A stretch of DNA of 64,000 nt from Planctomycetaceae bacterium (GTDB lineage Bacteria; Planctomycetota; Planctomycetia; Planctomycetales; Planctomycetaceae). Shown in pieces: positions 25,430 through 34,263 of the stretch. The stretch is taken from the NCBI GenBank assembly GCA_021732785.1, contig JAKFUG010000033.1, forward strand, positions 47,671-111,670, written 5' to 3'. How positions within the stretch are numbered: position 1 is the first letter of the stretch; every line of letters starts with the position of its first letter. The notes beneath the pieces were generated by a model. It searched no databases and was not told where the DNA came from. It saw only the letters and a list, made by a program, of their open reading frames with translations. A program made the translations under genes and the position numbers.

Positions 25430-26131
25430 ATGCAGCGGCGAATGAGTTGGCACTGGGGAGCATGGATCGTCATGGCCATCGGATGCAGTGGCGGTGAGGC
25501 TCCCACGACCGCGCCGCCGGTCCCGCAAGCGCCGGCCATCGCCGAATCGGCGGGTCCGAAAGGGCCGGATCATTACCGCGTGAAATTCGAAACTACGAAA
25601 GGCGATTTCGTGGTCGAGGTCCATCGCGAATGGTCGCCGAATGGGGCCGATCGCTTTCGTCAACTGGTGCAGGCCGGCGTGTACGACAACTGCAAGTTCT
25701 TTCGGGCCGTGAAGGGTTTCATGGTGCAGTTCGGCATCGCCGCCGATCCGAAAGTCAGCAACGAGTGGAAGGAAAAATTCATCCCCGACGATGCGGCAGG
25801 AAAGTCGAATCAACGAGGCACCATTTCCTTCGCGAAACCGGGCATGCCGAATTCCCGAACCACGCAGGTCTTCATCAACTACGGCGACAACTCCCGGCTC
25901 GATGCGATGGGCTTCACACCATTCGGCGAAGTTGTCGAAGGCATGGACATTGTCGATTCATTGAATCAGGAATACGGCGAAGAGCCGACGCGGTTGCAAG
26001 GCAAAATGTACGAAGAAGGAAATGCCTTTCTCGAACAGGCGTTTCCAAATCTCGACGCCGTAAAAAATGCCACTCTTGTCGCACCCGCCTCGACCACTGC
26101 GAGCGAACCTGCGCCAGATTGCGAGTTCTAA
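25430..26131 (+). CDS. Cyclophilin-type peptidyl-prolyl isomerase, probable lipoprotein
   Basis: 233 residues from the ATG at 25430. The N-terminal WIVMAIGCSGG is a short hydrophobic run with a lipobox-like Cys, so the protein is probably lipid-anchored outside the cytoplasm. The cyclophilin fold follows: VKFETTKGDFVVEVHREWSP, FRQLVQAGVYDNCKFFRAVK, GFMVQFGI, RGTISFAKPGMPNSRTTQVF and FGEVVEGMDIVDSLNQEYGE. These enzymes isomerise Xaa-Pro bonds. The loop EEPTRLQGKMYEEGNAFLEQ is an extension also seen in planctomycete and proteobacterial relatives. Its 3' end overlaps that of the convergent acetyltransferase gene by 4 bases. Confidence 0.9.
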   Translation: MQRRMSWHWGAWIVMAIGCSGGEAPTTAPPVPQAPAIAESAGPKGPDHYRVKFETTKGDFVVEVHREWSPNGADRFRQLVQAGVYDNCKFFRAVKGFMVQFGIAADPKVSNEWKEKFIPDDAAGKSNQRGTISFAKPGMPNSRTTQVFINYGDNSRLDAMGFTPFGEVVEGMDIVDSLNQEYGEEPTRLQGKMYEEGNAFLEQAFPNLDAVKNATLVAPASTTASEPAPDCEF

Positions 26132-26559
26132 AACTGTTCACGAGTCTGGTGAAACAACGCTTTCCGTTCGCCCGGCAGCGTGAAGTCGAAGCCGCATTTC
26201 TGGAAGAATTCTTCCGATGAGGTGATCGTGATCACTTCGAAAATGCGTTCCTCTTTCGCTTTCTGCAAACACGCCTGCACCAGCGCTTTGCCGATGCCCT
26301 GCCCCTGATACTGCGAGCTGACCGCGAGGCTTCGCAGTTCCGCGAGCTTGGGCGAATAGACTTCCAACGCCGCAAAACCGACGATCCGACCGGCGATGAT
26401 CGCGAGAAACCCGTTCTTTGTCAGGTCCTGCAATTCATCGTGCGTGCGGCGCAGCAAGCGGCCCTGCACAACGAAGGGCTCGATGAAGGCATGCAGCGCA
26501 TGGACATCTTCACGCAGCGCCGGTCGAATCGAGAACGGCAACGGTTCCGCAGCGGTCAT
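26128..26559 (-). CDS. GNAT-family N-acetyltransferase (ArgA-like)
   Basis: 143 residues with the GNAT fold. It starts FSIRPALREDVHALHAFIEP; the acetyl-CoA loop is QYQGQGIGKALV (motif A, Q-x-x-G-x-G), preceded by AELRSLAVS, and followed by ITSSEEFFQKCGFDF. This set, with the N-terminal LLRRTHDELQDL, resembles the acetyltransferase domain of N-acetylglutamate synthases, which start arginine synthesis; small stand-alone versions exist in several phyla. A different amine substrate cannot be excluded. Convergent with the cyclophilin gene. Confidence 0.85.
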   Translation of the reverse strand: MTAAEPLPFSIRPALREDVHALHAFIEPFVVQGRLLRRTHDELQDLTKNGFLAIIAGRIVGFAALEVYSPKLAELRSLAVSSQYQGQGIGKALVQACLQKAKEERIFEVITITSSEEFFQKCGFDFTLPGERKALFHQTREQF

Positions 26560-26720
26560 GAAAACGGACTCTTCCGGACAAGAATTCGGTCGAACAATCG
26601 TCGCCGTATCGTCCTCTCCCCCACGAATGTCGTCAAGACCGAGTCGGTGCGCCGCATATCCTCAGCCGGAATGCCAGAGTCACGTTTTTGAGTTATGGCA
26701 GCATCCGATACGCGTGAATT

Positions 26721-26793
26721 TGTGTGCCACTGGCTCTGCCAGTGCTGTCTTTCGCTTTCATCAGAAAGACACTGGCAGAGCCAGTGGCACACA
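26721..26793. repeat. Dispersed palindrome family A, copy 2
   Basis: Arms TGTGTGCCACTGGCTCTGCC (from 26721) and GGCAGAGCCAGTGGCACACA (to 26793) around a 16-base centre. It lies just upstream of the acetyltransferase gene and downstream of the MFS gene. Confidence 0.9.
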
Positions 26794-26825
26794 CCATCAA
26801 GTTCCGCGCTGTACGAAGCACTTCG

Positions 26826-28103
26826 CTAGGGCGTTCCGGTTGGGTCAGCAGCGATGTCCGGTTCATTCCGCCAGCCGATTGCGAGACACACGGCGGCCAG
26901 CAGCGGCAACAATCCGATGGCGCCCAGACCCAGATCGTAACGCTTCGTGGCGTCGATCATGATGCCGAACAATTCCTGCAGCGGCGACAACACCAGCCAC
27001 GCCACCGTGCCCAGCACGCCCGACACCTTGCCCTGATGTCGTCGCGACAGGTCTTGCGCGAAGGCGTAGTAGCACGGAAACAATCCCAGCAGGCCCATCG
27101 AGATGATCATCATCACCACGAAGAACGGCCATCCCGCGGGCAACACCGGCAGGAAGACCGACAGCGACACGAGCAGCGCACAGCCCGTGAACACCACGCC
27201 GCGGGCATACCCGACGGACCAGCTTCCCCGCGCCAGCCAGACGGTGAGCGCCCCCGCGCTGAGACAACCCACATCATGGGCGATGTAGAACCAGAACATG
27301 AAATCGAGCCGTTCCGCACGGGTGAAATGGCGATCGTTCTCCAGATAACCATTCAGCCAGACGCGAAAGAAGTGATAGCTGATATTGATCAGATTCACGA
27401 CCAGCAGCAATGTCAGAAACTGTCGACTGAAGATGACTTTGAGAAAGCCTTCGCCTTTCGCATCCTGGTCGGCGGCCGGCGGTTCGGGCAAGAGTTCGTT
27501 CTGACGGATCGTGAACCACCAGAAGAACGCCCAGCCGAAGCCGATCATGCCGATGACCCGAAATGCCGGTCGCCAACTGCCGGCGTCGTCCGTCAGGTAA
27601 TACTTCAAGATGAGCGGCGTGATGATCGCGCCGATCGCCGTCCCGCTTTGCAGCACGCTGTTGCCGAGCGTGCGCTTATCCGGCGGCAATAACCGCTGCG
27701 TCGTCTTCAGCGCGCACGGCCAATGCCCGGCTTCAAACAGACCGAGAAACAACCGGCACGCAAACAGCCCGGCATACGTTTCGACATATCCGGTGAGAAA
27801 GCCCATCGTCGACCAGGCAATCAGCACCGCCGGATACAACCAGCGGATATTCGTCCGGTCGACGATGAAACCGAACACCGTCGCTCCCAACGCAAACGCC
27901 CAGCCGAACGCGAATTCCAGCCGGCCGTAATACTTGTTGCCGTGCGATTTTCCGCCTTCCACGACATCGTTGAGATGAAATTCTTTTTTGATTTCTTCCG
28001 ACGAATTGCTCAGCGTTTGCCGGTCCATGTAGTTGATGGTGCTCGCGCACAGCAGCAGCGCACAGATCCACCAGACACGCGTGGGTGTTGTCCCATCGTT
28101 CAT
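26826..28103 (-). CDS. MFS transporter, anion:cation symporter type (hexuronate-like)
   Basis: 425 residues from the ATG at 28103. It opens with RVWWICALLLCASTINYMDR, the first helix and signature of the ACS/ExuT branch of the major facilitator superfamily, and shows twelve hydrophobic segments. ACRLFLGLFEAGHWPCALKT is the helix 4-5 region typical for organic anion importers such as ExuT. The middle loop (EPPAADQDAKGEGFL) is cytoplasmic. Likely substrates are hexuronates or other sugar acids by proton symport, but no uronate genes lie nearby. Confident on family, not on substrate. Confidence 0.88.
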   Translation of the reverse strand: MNDGTTPTRVWWICALLLCASTINYMDRQTLSNSSEEIKKEFHLNDVVEGGKSHGNKYYGRLEFAFGWAFALGATVFGFIVDRTNIRWLYPAVLIAWSTMGFLTGYVETYAGLFACRLFLGLFEAGHWPCALKTTQRLLPPDKRTLGNSVLQSGTAIGAIITPLILKYYLTDDAGSWRPAFRVIGMIGFGWAFFWWFTIRQNELLPEPPAADQDAKGEGFLKVIFSRQFLTLLLVVNLINISYHFFRVWLNGYLENDRHFTRAERLDFMFWFYIAHDVGCLSAGALTVWLARGSWSVGYARGVVFTGCALLVSLSVFLPVLPAGWPFFVVMMIISMGLLGLFPCYYAFAQDLSRRHQGKVSGVLGTVAWLVLSPLQELFGIMIDATKRYDLGLGAIGLLPLLAAVCLAIGWRNEPDIAADPTGTP

Positions 28104-28541
28104 GCAAACACTCTCCGCCGAAGACCCGGACCGGCCGCGGCACTCCGCATCAACCGATTTCAATGTGAGTCAGTTGATCGCCTGTGGCGCGGGGAATGTC
28201 AAGGAAGCGGCTCTTCGACCCCGAACGGGGTCACAGACGGTAGCCGGTGGTCGCAGCGAAGCGAAGACCACCGGATCAGGGCCGTTCACATTGCACCCCG
28301 GAGGGTGTGCCAGAGGTATTGACCGTCACGCTGATCTTCTGGCACGCCCTCCGGGGTGCATTTCCATTCCGTCCGCAACCGGGGGTCTCCGCTGCGCTGC
28401 GACCCCCGGCTACCGTCTGCGATCCCTTCGGGATCAAAACACTTCGCAGTTCGATGTTCGATAGACGATCAACCGCCCGGACCGGTACGCTATCGGGATG
28501 TTTGCTGGTTCTGTGTCCGTGTCCGGAAGAGAGATGCTGCG
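28104..28541. other. Divergent intergenic region filled by nested palindromes
   Basis: This 438-base gap lies between the divergent MFS and thioredoxin-fold genes and is mostly the nested palindromic element at 28217-28435. I see no gene in it. Confidence 0.5.
28217..28435. repeat. Nested imperfect palindrome, about 220 bases
   Basis: Several layers pair with each other. The outer arms CAGACGGTAGCCGG (from 28234) and CCGGCTACCGTCTG (to 28420) are flanked by the self-complementary GACCCCGAACGGGGTC (28217-28232) and GATCCCTTCGGGATC (28421-28435). Inner arms at 28292-28314 and 28337-28360 pair as TGCACCCCGGAGGG against CCCTCCGGGGTGCA. It looks like a miniature dispersed element rather than a simple terminator. 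Confidence 0.7.
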
Positions 28542-29141
28542 ATGGTCAAAACTGCCTCCACGATGTTGCCGCTGGGAACCAAAGCTCCGGCGTTTTCGCT
28601 GCCGAATGTTGATGGGAAAACCGTTTCGGTCGGGGACTTCGCCGGGTCCAAGGGACTCGTGGTGATGTTCATCTGCAACCACTGCCCGTTCGTCAAACAC
28701 CTGCGCGACGCCCTCGCCGTGTTCGGCAAGGAATATCAAGCGAAGGGGTTGTCCGTCGTCGCGATCAGTTCCAACGATGTCGCCACGCATCCCGATGATT
28801 CGCCCGAGAAGATGACGCTCGAAGCGCAGTCCGCGGGGTACACGTTCGCGTATCTCTATGACGAATCGCAATCCGTTGCCCAGGCCTACAAAGCCGCCTG
28901 CACGCCAGACTTCTTCCTGTTCGATGCCAACATGGCCCTCGTCTACCGCGGCCAGTTCGATGCCAGCCGCCCGGGGAACGGCAAGCCCGTGACGGGGGCC
29001 GATCTGCGCACCGCCTGCGATCGCGTTCTCGCGGGGGAGTCGCCGCTGATCGAACAACGGGCCAGCATCGGCTGCAACATCAAGTGGAAGGCGGGGCGAG
29101 AACCGGCGTATTTCACGGGGCAATCGGCGGTCGAAGTTTAA
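28542..29141 (+). CDS. Thioredoxin-fold peroxiredoxin-like protein
   Basis: 199 residues from the ATG at 28542, with a GGAAGAGAG site upstream. The fold starts LGTKAPAFSLPNVDGKTVSV and has a CxxC pair in MFICNHCPFVKHLRDAL. VVAISSNDVATHPDDSPEKM and YDESQSVAQAYKAACTPDFF follow, the latter with the cis-Pro loop. This group (AhpC/TSA-like, thioredoxin family with CNHCPF) is common in bacteria and is cytoplasmic here, since no signal peptide is present. It probably reduces thiols or peroxides; the exact substrate is not known. Confidence 0.88.
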   Translation: MVKTASTMLPLGTKAPAFSLPNVDGKTVSVGDFAGSKGLVVMFICNHCPFVKHLRDALAVFGKEYQAKGLSVVAISSNDVATHPDDSPEKMTLEAQSAGYTFAYLYDESQSVAQAYKAACTPDFFLFDANMALVYRGQFDASRPGNGKPVTGADLRTACDRVLAGESPLIEQRASIGCNIKWKAGREPAYFTGQSAVEV

Positions 29142-29219
29142 AAGGATTTTAGCGGCGCGAGTTCTGCGATTCTGCGAAGCGCAAGCGATTGAATTCACAC
29201 CTTTATTGGGCGAACGATC

Positions 29220-30485
29220 ATGCACCACTTCCATCGATGTGTTCGCCTGGGGATGACATTCGCAGCATGGGGATTGCTTTTCCTCACGGCGTTTGCAGAG
29301 GACAAGGGGAGCGACTGGCCGCAGTTCCTCGGGCCGCAGCGGAACGGGCACTCGACCGAAACCGGGCTGATCGACAAATGGCCCGCCAATGGACCAAAAG
29401 AAGTCTGGCGTAAACCCGGCGGTGTCGGCATGTCCGGAATTGCCATTCAAGGGACCACCGCAGTCACGCTGGTACAGAAGGACGAGAAGCAATGGCTGCT
29501 CGCACTGGATGCGCAGACGGGGAACACGAAGTGGGAAACGCCGCTCGCCCCCGAATATCGCAACGGCATGGGCAACGGCCCGCGCGGCACGCCAACCATC
29601 AGTGGGAACTTCGTTTATGCTTTCACCGGGGAAGGCATTCTCGTTTCCGCTGAGCTTGCCACGGGCAAAATCGTCTGGTCGAAAGACACCGTCAAAGACC
29701 TCGGCGGCAAGCCCGCGGAATATGGCATGGCGTGCTCGCCGCTGTTCGACAACGGGCTCGTGATCGTCACCGTCGGCGGGACCGCGGGTACGGTGGCTGC
29801 GTACGATTTCCAGACTGGCAAGCGGAAATGGGCGACCGGCGACAACCCCGCCGGTTACTCTTCGCCGACATTGTTAACGCTGGATGGACGCAAACAAATC
29901 GTCGCTTTCGTCGGCAACGCGGCCCTCGGTTTGCAACCTGCTTCCGGGGCCCTGCTCTGGCAATATCCGTACGAAACGAACTTCGACTGCAACATCGCCA
30001 CGCCGATCGCCGTCGATGGCAACGTCTTCCTCTCCTCCGGCGAGAACCACGGCAGCGTCATGCTCGCGCTCAAGCCGAAAGGCGAACAATTTGACGTGAG
30101 CACCGTATGGCAATCGCAGGGAACGAAAAGCGTCCTGCGTAATGAATGGCAGACGTCGATCCTGCTCGACGATTACCTCTACGGGCTCGATAACGTCGGC
30201 GGTGCGGGGCCGGTGACACACCTTACCTGCATCAACGCCAAGACCGGTGCCCGCGTCTGGCAAAAGCCACGCTGGGGCAAAGGCAATCTCATCGCCGCCG
30301 ACGGCAAACTGTTCTTCTCCACGATGAACGGCGAACTCGTCATCGCCCGTGCGAACCCGAAGGAATACGAAGAACTCGGCCGCAAGGAATACATCGGCAC
30401 CACGCGGCAAGCCCCGGCCCTCTCACGCGGCATGTTGTACCTGCGCGATGATTCTGAGATTGTTTGCCTTGATGTACGGCGGTGA
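29220..30485 (+). CDS. Secreted PQQ-like beta-propeller protein
   Basis: 421 residues with a signal peptide (LGMTFAAWGLLFLTAFAED). The rest is an eight-bladed PQQ-dehydrogenase-like propeller without catalytic extras. Typical blade motifs are seen: DWPQFLGPQRNGHSTE, LLALDAQTGNTKWE, LVSAELATGKIVWSKD, VAAYDFQTGKRKWATGD, LLWQYPYE and LTCINAKTGARVWQKP. Planctomycetes have many such exported repeat proteins, usually of unknown role, often next to ECF sigma genes. No PQQ-binding residues can be claimed. It is 56 codons longer than the minimum propeller and appears complete. Confidence 0.85.
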   Translation: MHHFHRCVRLGMTFAAWGLLFLTAFAEDKGSDWPQFLGPQRNGHSTETGLIDKWPANGPKEVWRKPGGVGMSGIAIQGTTAVTLVQKDEKQWLLALDAQTGNTKWETPLAPEYRNGMGNGPRGTPTISGNFVYAFTGEGILVSAELATGKIVWSKDTVKDLGGKPAEYGMACSPLFDNGLVIVTVGGTAGTVAAYDFQTGKRKWATGDNPAGYSSPTLLTLDGRKQIVAFVGNAALGLQPASGALLWQYPYETNFDCNIATPIAVDGNVFLSSGENHGSVMLALKPKGEQFDVSTVWQSQGTKSVLRNEWQTSILLDDYLYGLDNVGGAGPVTHLTCINAKTGARVWQKPRWGKGNLIAADGKLFFSTMNGELVIARANPKEYEELGRKEYIGTTRQAPALSRGMLYLRDDSEIVCLDVRR

Positions 30486-30623
30486 GCCGTCCCCGATCAT
30501 CGCTGACGAGAGCGATTTCCTTCATTCCGCTCAAAATCGCGTGAGAATTGCGTCCACCGCGGCTTTATCCTGTCGGAATGTGAAACGACTCTCTCTCGTG
30601 ATGCCCATGTTGATGGCTTCGCT

Positions 30624-30712
30624 GTGTGCCACTGGCTCTGCCAGTGTCTCCTTTTTGCAATCACAACGGGTGAAATCCAATTCAAAGACACTGGCAGAGC
30701 CAGTGGCACACA
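30624..30712. repeat. Dispersed palindrome family A, copy 3
   Basis: Arms GTGTGCCACTGGCTCTGCCA (from 30624) and TGGCAGAGCCAGTGGCACAC (to 30712) around a longer centre than in the other copies. It lies 40 bases upstream of the ECF sigma gene, so it may affect that transcript. Confidence 0.9.
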
Positions 30713-30752
30713 AAAAACGTTTCAGCGACCCCCTTCAAGACGTAGTCCGTTC

Positions 30753-31379
30753 ATGTCGATGGCCTCGCCCGAAACCCGCTGGAGTTTGGTGGTTCGTCTG
30801 CAGGACGAGCGGGATGAAGCGGCGTGGCAGGAATTCATTGCCGAATATGAACCGTTTCTGCTGACGTATCTCCATCGGCGGGGCTTGCAGGAGGCCGATG
30901 CGCGGGATGTCGCGCAGCAGGTGATGACGTCGATTTGCCAATCGGTCGCCAACTGGAAACCGGATGGCAAGCCGGGGGCCTTTCGCCGGTGGATCGCCAC
31001 GATTGCCCGGCATGCGGCGATCAAGTTTTTACAACGGAAAGCGCGGCAGCCCGACAGCGGCGGCGGGACCGCGTTCCTCGCCCGCATGAACGAAGTGGCG
31101 GATGGGGAAGACGACACCGCAGCCCAGCAGGAATATCAACAGGCGGTCTTCGCCTGGGCCGCATCGCAAGTGAAAGACGAGTTCCGCGAAACGACGTGGA
31201 AAGCCTTCTGGGAGACGTTGGTCATGCACCGTCCGATTGATGTCGTCGCCAAGGAACTCGGGTTATCGACGGGAGCCGTGTACATGGCCCGCAGTCGGAT
31301 TATGGCCCGCTTGCGAATTCAGGTGGCGAAGGTGCTGGATGAAAGGGGACCACTCCTTGTCGGTGGAGAGCAAACATGA
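30753..31379 (+). CDS. ECF RNA polymerase sigma factor
   Basis: 208 residues from the ATG at 30753 (the one at 30759 is also possible); the open frame upstream runs through the family A repeat. Region 2 is AWQEFIAEYEPFLLTYLHRR, DARDVAQQVMTSICQSV and FRRWIATIARHAAIKFL. Region 4 is FRETTWKAFWETLVMHRPID, VVAKELGLSTGAVYMARSRI and MARLRIQVAKVL. This long-spaced variant with W-K-A-F-W is typical for planctomycete ECF factors linked to protein kinases. The stop overlaps the kinase start by 4 bases (ATGA), so the two are co-translated and surely work together. Confidence 0.92.
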   Translation: MSMASPETRWSLVVRLQDERDEAAWQEFIAEYEPFLLTYLHRRGLQEADARDVAQQVMTSICQSVANWKPDGKPGAFRRWIATIARHAAIKFLQRKARQPDSGGGTAFLARMNEVADGEDDTAAQQEYQQAVFAWAASQVKDEFRETTWKAFWETLVMHRPIDVVAKELGLSTGAVYMARSRIMARLRIQVAKVLDERGPLLVGGEQT

Positions 31380-33844
31380 TTCCTCAAGCCCCGGATTGTC
31401 CGAAAGAGTTACTCACGCGCTGCCTGCAGGATTCGCTGGCCACCGTCGAGGAACAACACCTGGAAGCACACCTCACGCAATGTGCGGCGTGTCGTGCCGA
31501 GTTGGAACGCCTCGCCGCCGAGGAACGCGATTGGGGAACCGCGGGCACCATCCTGCGACAGGTGGCCGATCGGGAAAAACCCACTCCTTCCGTTGAAGAA
31601 GTCGACGGTGCTTCGGGCGAAGGACCGGAGTGGTATCGCGCCTGTCCTGTCGATTTCGCCGTCGATTTTCTGATGCCCGCAGCGACACCGAACGGACTCG
31701 GCCGGCTCGATGACATCGAGATTCTGGAAGTCGTCGGTCGGGGGTCGTCGGGGATTGTGTTGAAGGGCTGGCAGGAAGCGCTCAAGCGGTTGGTCGCCGT
31801 CAAGATGCTGCGTCCTGAAGTCGCGGAGCATGCCGCCGCGCGGAGACGATTTGTCCGGGAAGCGCAAGCCGCGGCGGCGGTGATTCATCCCCATGTGATG
31901 CCGATCCATGCGATTCAAGCCCAGGGGCGGTTGCCGTATCTCATCATGCCGTTCCTCGATTGCGAATCTCTGCAGCAGCGGTTGGACCGTCAGGGACCGT
32001 TGGAACTCGTTGAGCAACTCACCATCGGCCTGCAAATCGCGCAGGCTTTGCAGGCCGCGCATGCTCGTGGGTTGGTCCATCGCGATGTGAAGCCCGCGAA
32101 CATTCTACTGGAAAAGAAAGGCCATCATGCGTGGCTCGCTGACTTCGGTCTGGCCCGCGCGGTTGATGATGCGTCCCTGACGCGCACCGGGGTGATCGCC
32201 GGGACGCCGCAATACATGTCGCCCGAACAGGCCCGCGGCGATGCCATCGATCATCGCACCGATCTCTTCAGCTTCGGCAGCGTGCTGTATGCGATGGCCG
32301 CCGGGCGTCCGCCGTTCCGTGCGGAAACCACGTTCGGCGTGCTCAAACGGATCTGTGGATCGAAAGCCCGCCGGTTGCATGAGATTCAACCCTCCACGCC
32401 CGATTGGCTGGAAACCTTGATCGATCACCTGCATCAGAAGTCGCCGAACGATCGGCTCGGCTCGGCGGCGGATGTCGCAGAATTGCTGGAAGACTGCCTG
32501 CGACACGTGCAGCAACCGGCGATTTACGCGCTGCCCGATGATCTGTGCATCACGCTCACGTCCCCTTCTCCGCCCGTGCTCCGGGAACACGTCCCGGTCT
32601 CGCGCTGGTGGTTCCTCGTCGTCTTTCTGCTCGGAGGCGTCGCCATGTCTGCCGCTTTATTGCCCGTTGGTCTCGTCGCCATGTGGATGCTGGCCGGCAC
32701 AGGGATGCCCCAGCGCCAGTCCGATCCGAATATCCTGACGGAGATTCCCACCACAGTATCGCCTGCCGAACAGCCCACCGTTGAACCGCTCACGATCGTC
32801 AAGAAGGCACGCGCTGCCGATGTGGCGACTCCATCGAGCCATCTCGACACCGTCCCGGAAAAGAATTCGGCGTCCACTCCGGATGGATCGGCGAACCAGC
32901 TCGCTCAGAATGCACCGCGGAACAAGAAGAAAAAAGCCGCCGCGAAGGAAGCCCCCAAGGACGCCCCGGCGGTCGGCGACGAGAAATACGCTTCGGCCGA
33001 AGAAGCATATCGCCTCGGCACAGGTTTCCTGTATGCCCAGGAAAGTGCGAAGGCCCAGGAACCGCTCGAAGCCGCACTCCGAATGGCCCGCGATGACGAA
33101 TATAAAGCCAAAGTCTACCGGGCACTTCTTCCCGCATACACGATTGCGGCCGAGTGGACACTGAAAGCGACCGCCCTGGAATTCATCATCGCGCATTCGG
33201 AACGAGCTGCCGAACGGTCGCTGGCGCGATCGGAACTCCTCAGCTTTCTCCGTCAACGTGGGAAAACCGCCGATGCTGCCAAACGGTATGAGGCGAAGTT
33301 GAAGGAAAACGCGGACGATGTCGGCACGCTCTACATTCTGTGCGAATTCTACGGCCGCCTGGTGGATGATCCGCAACGAGCCGTGGTGATGCTCGAGCGC
33401 TATGCCCGCATCAAAGAGCAGGACGAAGAGGGCTTCAGCGTCTCCGATGCCGCCGATCTTGCAGCTCAATATGTGAAAGCGAAACAACAGGCCAAAGGTG
33501 CGGAACTCTTCGAGAAGACGGCGGCGCGGGACGACAGCCTCGCTGCATGGCATTACAAGGAAGCCGCCGCCGCGTGGCTGGCTGCGAAGGACAAACCGAA
33601 AGCGCTCGCCGCCGCGAAGAAATCGGAAGCCGATCAACCGGAGCGCCGGTCAGAACAGTTGGAATACTTCTGGCACCGCAATCTGGCGGATGTGTTCCTC
33701 GATGCTGGCGACCCCGTCTCCGCCATCCCGCATTACGAAGCCGCTGTTGGTCTTACCAAGATCGAAGGCTATCGCAAAGACAGCGAACAACGCCTGATGG
33801 ACGCCCAACGCAAAGCGGAAAAGCTAACCCCCGAGACGAAATGA
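31376..33844 (+). CDS. Ser/Thr protein kinase with N-terminal anti-sigma zinc finger and C-terminal TPRs
   Basis: 822 residues. The first 50 carry an anti-sigma-type zinc finger (H32, C36, C39 in AHLTQCAACRAEL). The Hanks-type kinase domain runs from about 115 to 375: glycine loop GRGSSGIVLK, catalytic K143 (VAVKML), HRDVKPANILL with D237, DFGLA at 256-260 and GTPQYMSPEQ. All catalytic residues are present. A membrane region (about 411-441) puts the C-terminal, TPR-like part (ASAEEAYRLGTGFLYAQESA, AKQQAKGAELFEKTAARDDS) outside the cytoplasm. The overlapping ECF gene is the obvious partner: the finger may hold the sigma factor until phosphorylation releases it. Confidence 0.93.
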   Translation: MIPQAPDCPKELLTRCLQDSLATVEEQHLEAHLTQCAACRAELERLAAEERDWGTAGTILRQVADREKPTPSVEEVDGASGEGPEWYRACPVDFAVDFLMPAATPNGLGRLDDIEILEVVGRGSSGIVLKGWQEALKRLVAVKMLRPEVAEHAAARRRFVREAQAAAAVIHPHVMPIHAIQAQGRLPYLIMPFLDCESLQQRLDRQGPLELVEQLTIGLQIAQALQAAHARGLVHRDVKPANILLEKKGHHAWLADFGLARAVDDASLTRTGVIAGTPQYMSPEQARGDAIDHRTDLFSFGSVLYAMAAGRPPFRAETTFGVLKRICGSKARRLHEIQPSTPDWLETLIDHLHQKSPNDRLGSAADVAELLEDCLRHVQQPAIYALPDDLCITLTSPSPPVLREHVPVSRWWFLVVFLLGGVAMSAALLPVGLVAMWMLAGTGMPQRQSDPNILTEIPTTVSPAEQPTVEPLTIVKKARAADVATPSSHLDTVPEKNSASTPDGSANQLAQNAPRNKKKKAAAKEAPKDAPAVGDEKYASAEEAYRLGTGFLYAQESAKAQEPLEAALRMARDDEYKAKVYRALLPAYTIAAEWTLKATALEFIIAHSERAAERSLARSELLSFLRQRGKTADAAKRYEAKLKENADDVGTLYILCEFYGRLVDDPQRAVVMLERYARIKEQDEEGFSVSDAADLAAQYVKAKQQAKGAELFEKTAARDDSLAAWHYKEAAAAWLAAKDKPKALAAAKKSEADQPERRSEQLEYFWHRNLADVFLDAGDPVSAIPHYEAAVGLTKIEGYRKDSEQRLMDAQRKAEKLTPETK

Positions 33845-34263
33845 TCGCTTCCCAATGATGACCAGCGGGAAATGGGGCATCCGATGTTTGGCAGGAACAC
33901 CCGTGAAGAATTCGGCGTTCCTGAGCCCTAACAGGGCGTGATTCGATAGCCCAGCCCGAGGGGCTGGGGTAAGACGGCCAGAAATACGCAGCCCCAACGG
34001 GGCGGGACTCTTTTCTCACAACAATGTGACGCCCCGTTGGGGCTGGACGAACTCATCCGCTTCCCTGACCCAGGGCTGCGCGAGGACGCTGCGCCCTGGG
34101 CTTTCGAATCACGCCCCTTCGGGGCTGAAATCCCATTCTTTTCACGCCGTCCCATCATCGGATGAAGCAGGGAAAGCGAAATTCATCCCCCGCTTGCGAT
34201 CACGCCGAAAAATTCTTATGACACATCATCGATCCCCTTCCTGCCCCGCCGGCCCAGGAGTCC
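33845..34263. other. Intergenic region filled by palindromes
   Basis: The 419 bases between the kinase and the thioredoxin/PDZ gene hold the inverted repeat at 33923-34126 and no gene that I can support. An AGGAG site lies just before 34264. Confidence 0.5.
33923..34126. repeat. Nested inverted repeat, about 200 bases
   Basis: Outer arms 33923-33954 and 34096-34126 pair through GGGCGTGATTCGATAGCCCAG-like and CTGGGCTTTCGAATCACGCC. Inner arms are CAGCCCCAACGGGGCG (33989-34004) and CGCCCCGTTGGGGCTG (34030-34045), a perfect 16-base-pair stem. Confidence 0.75.
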
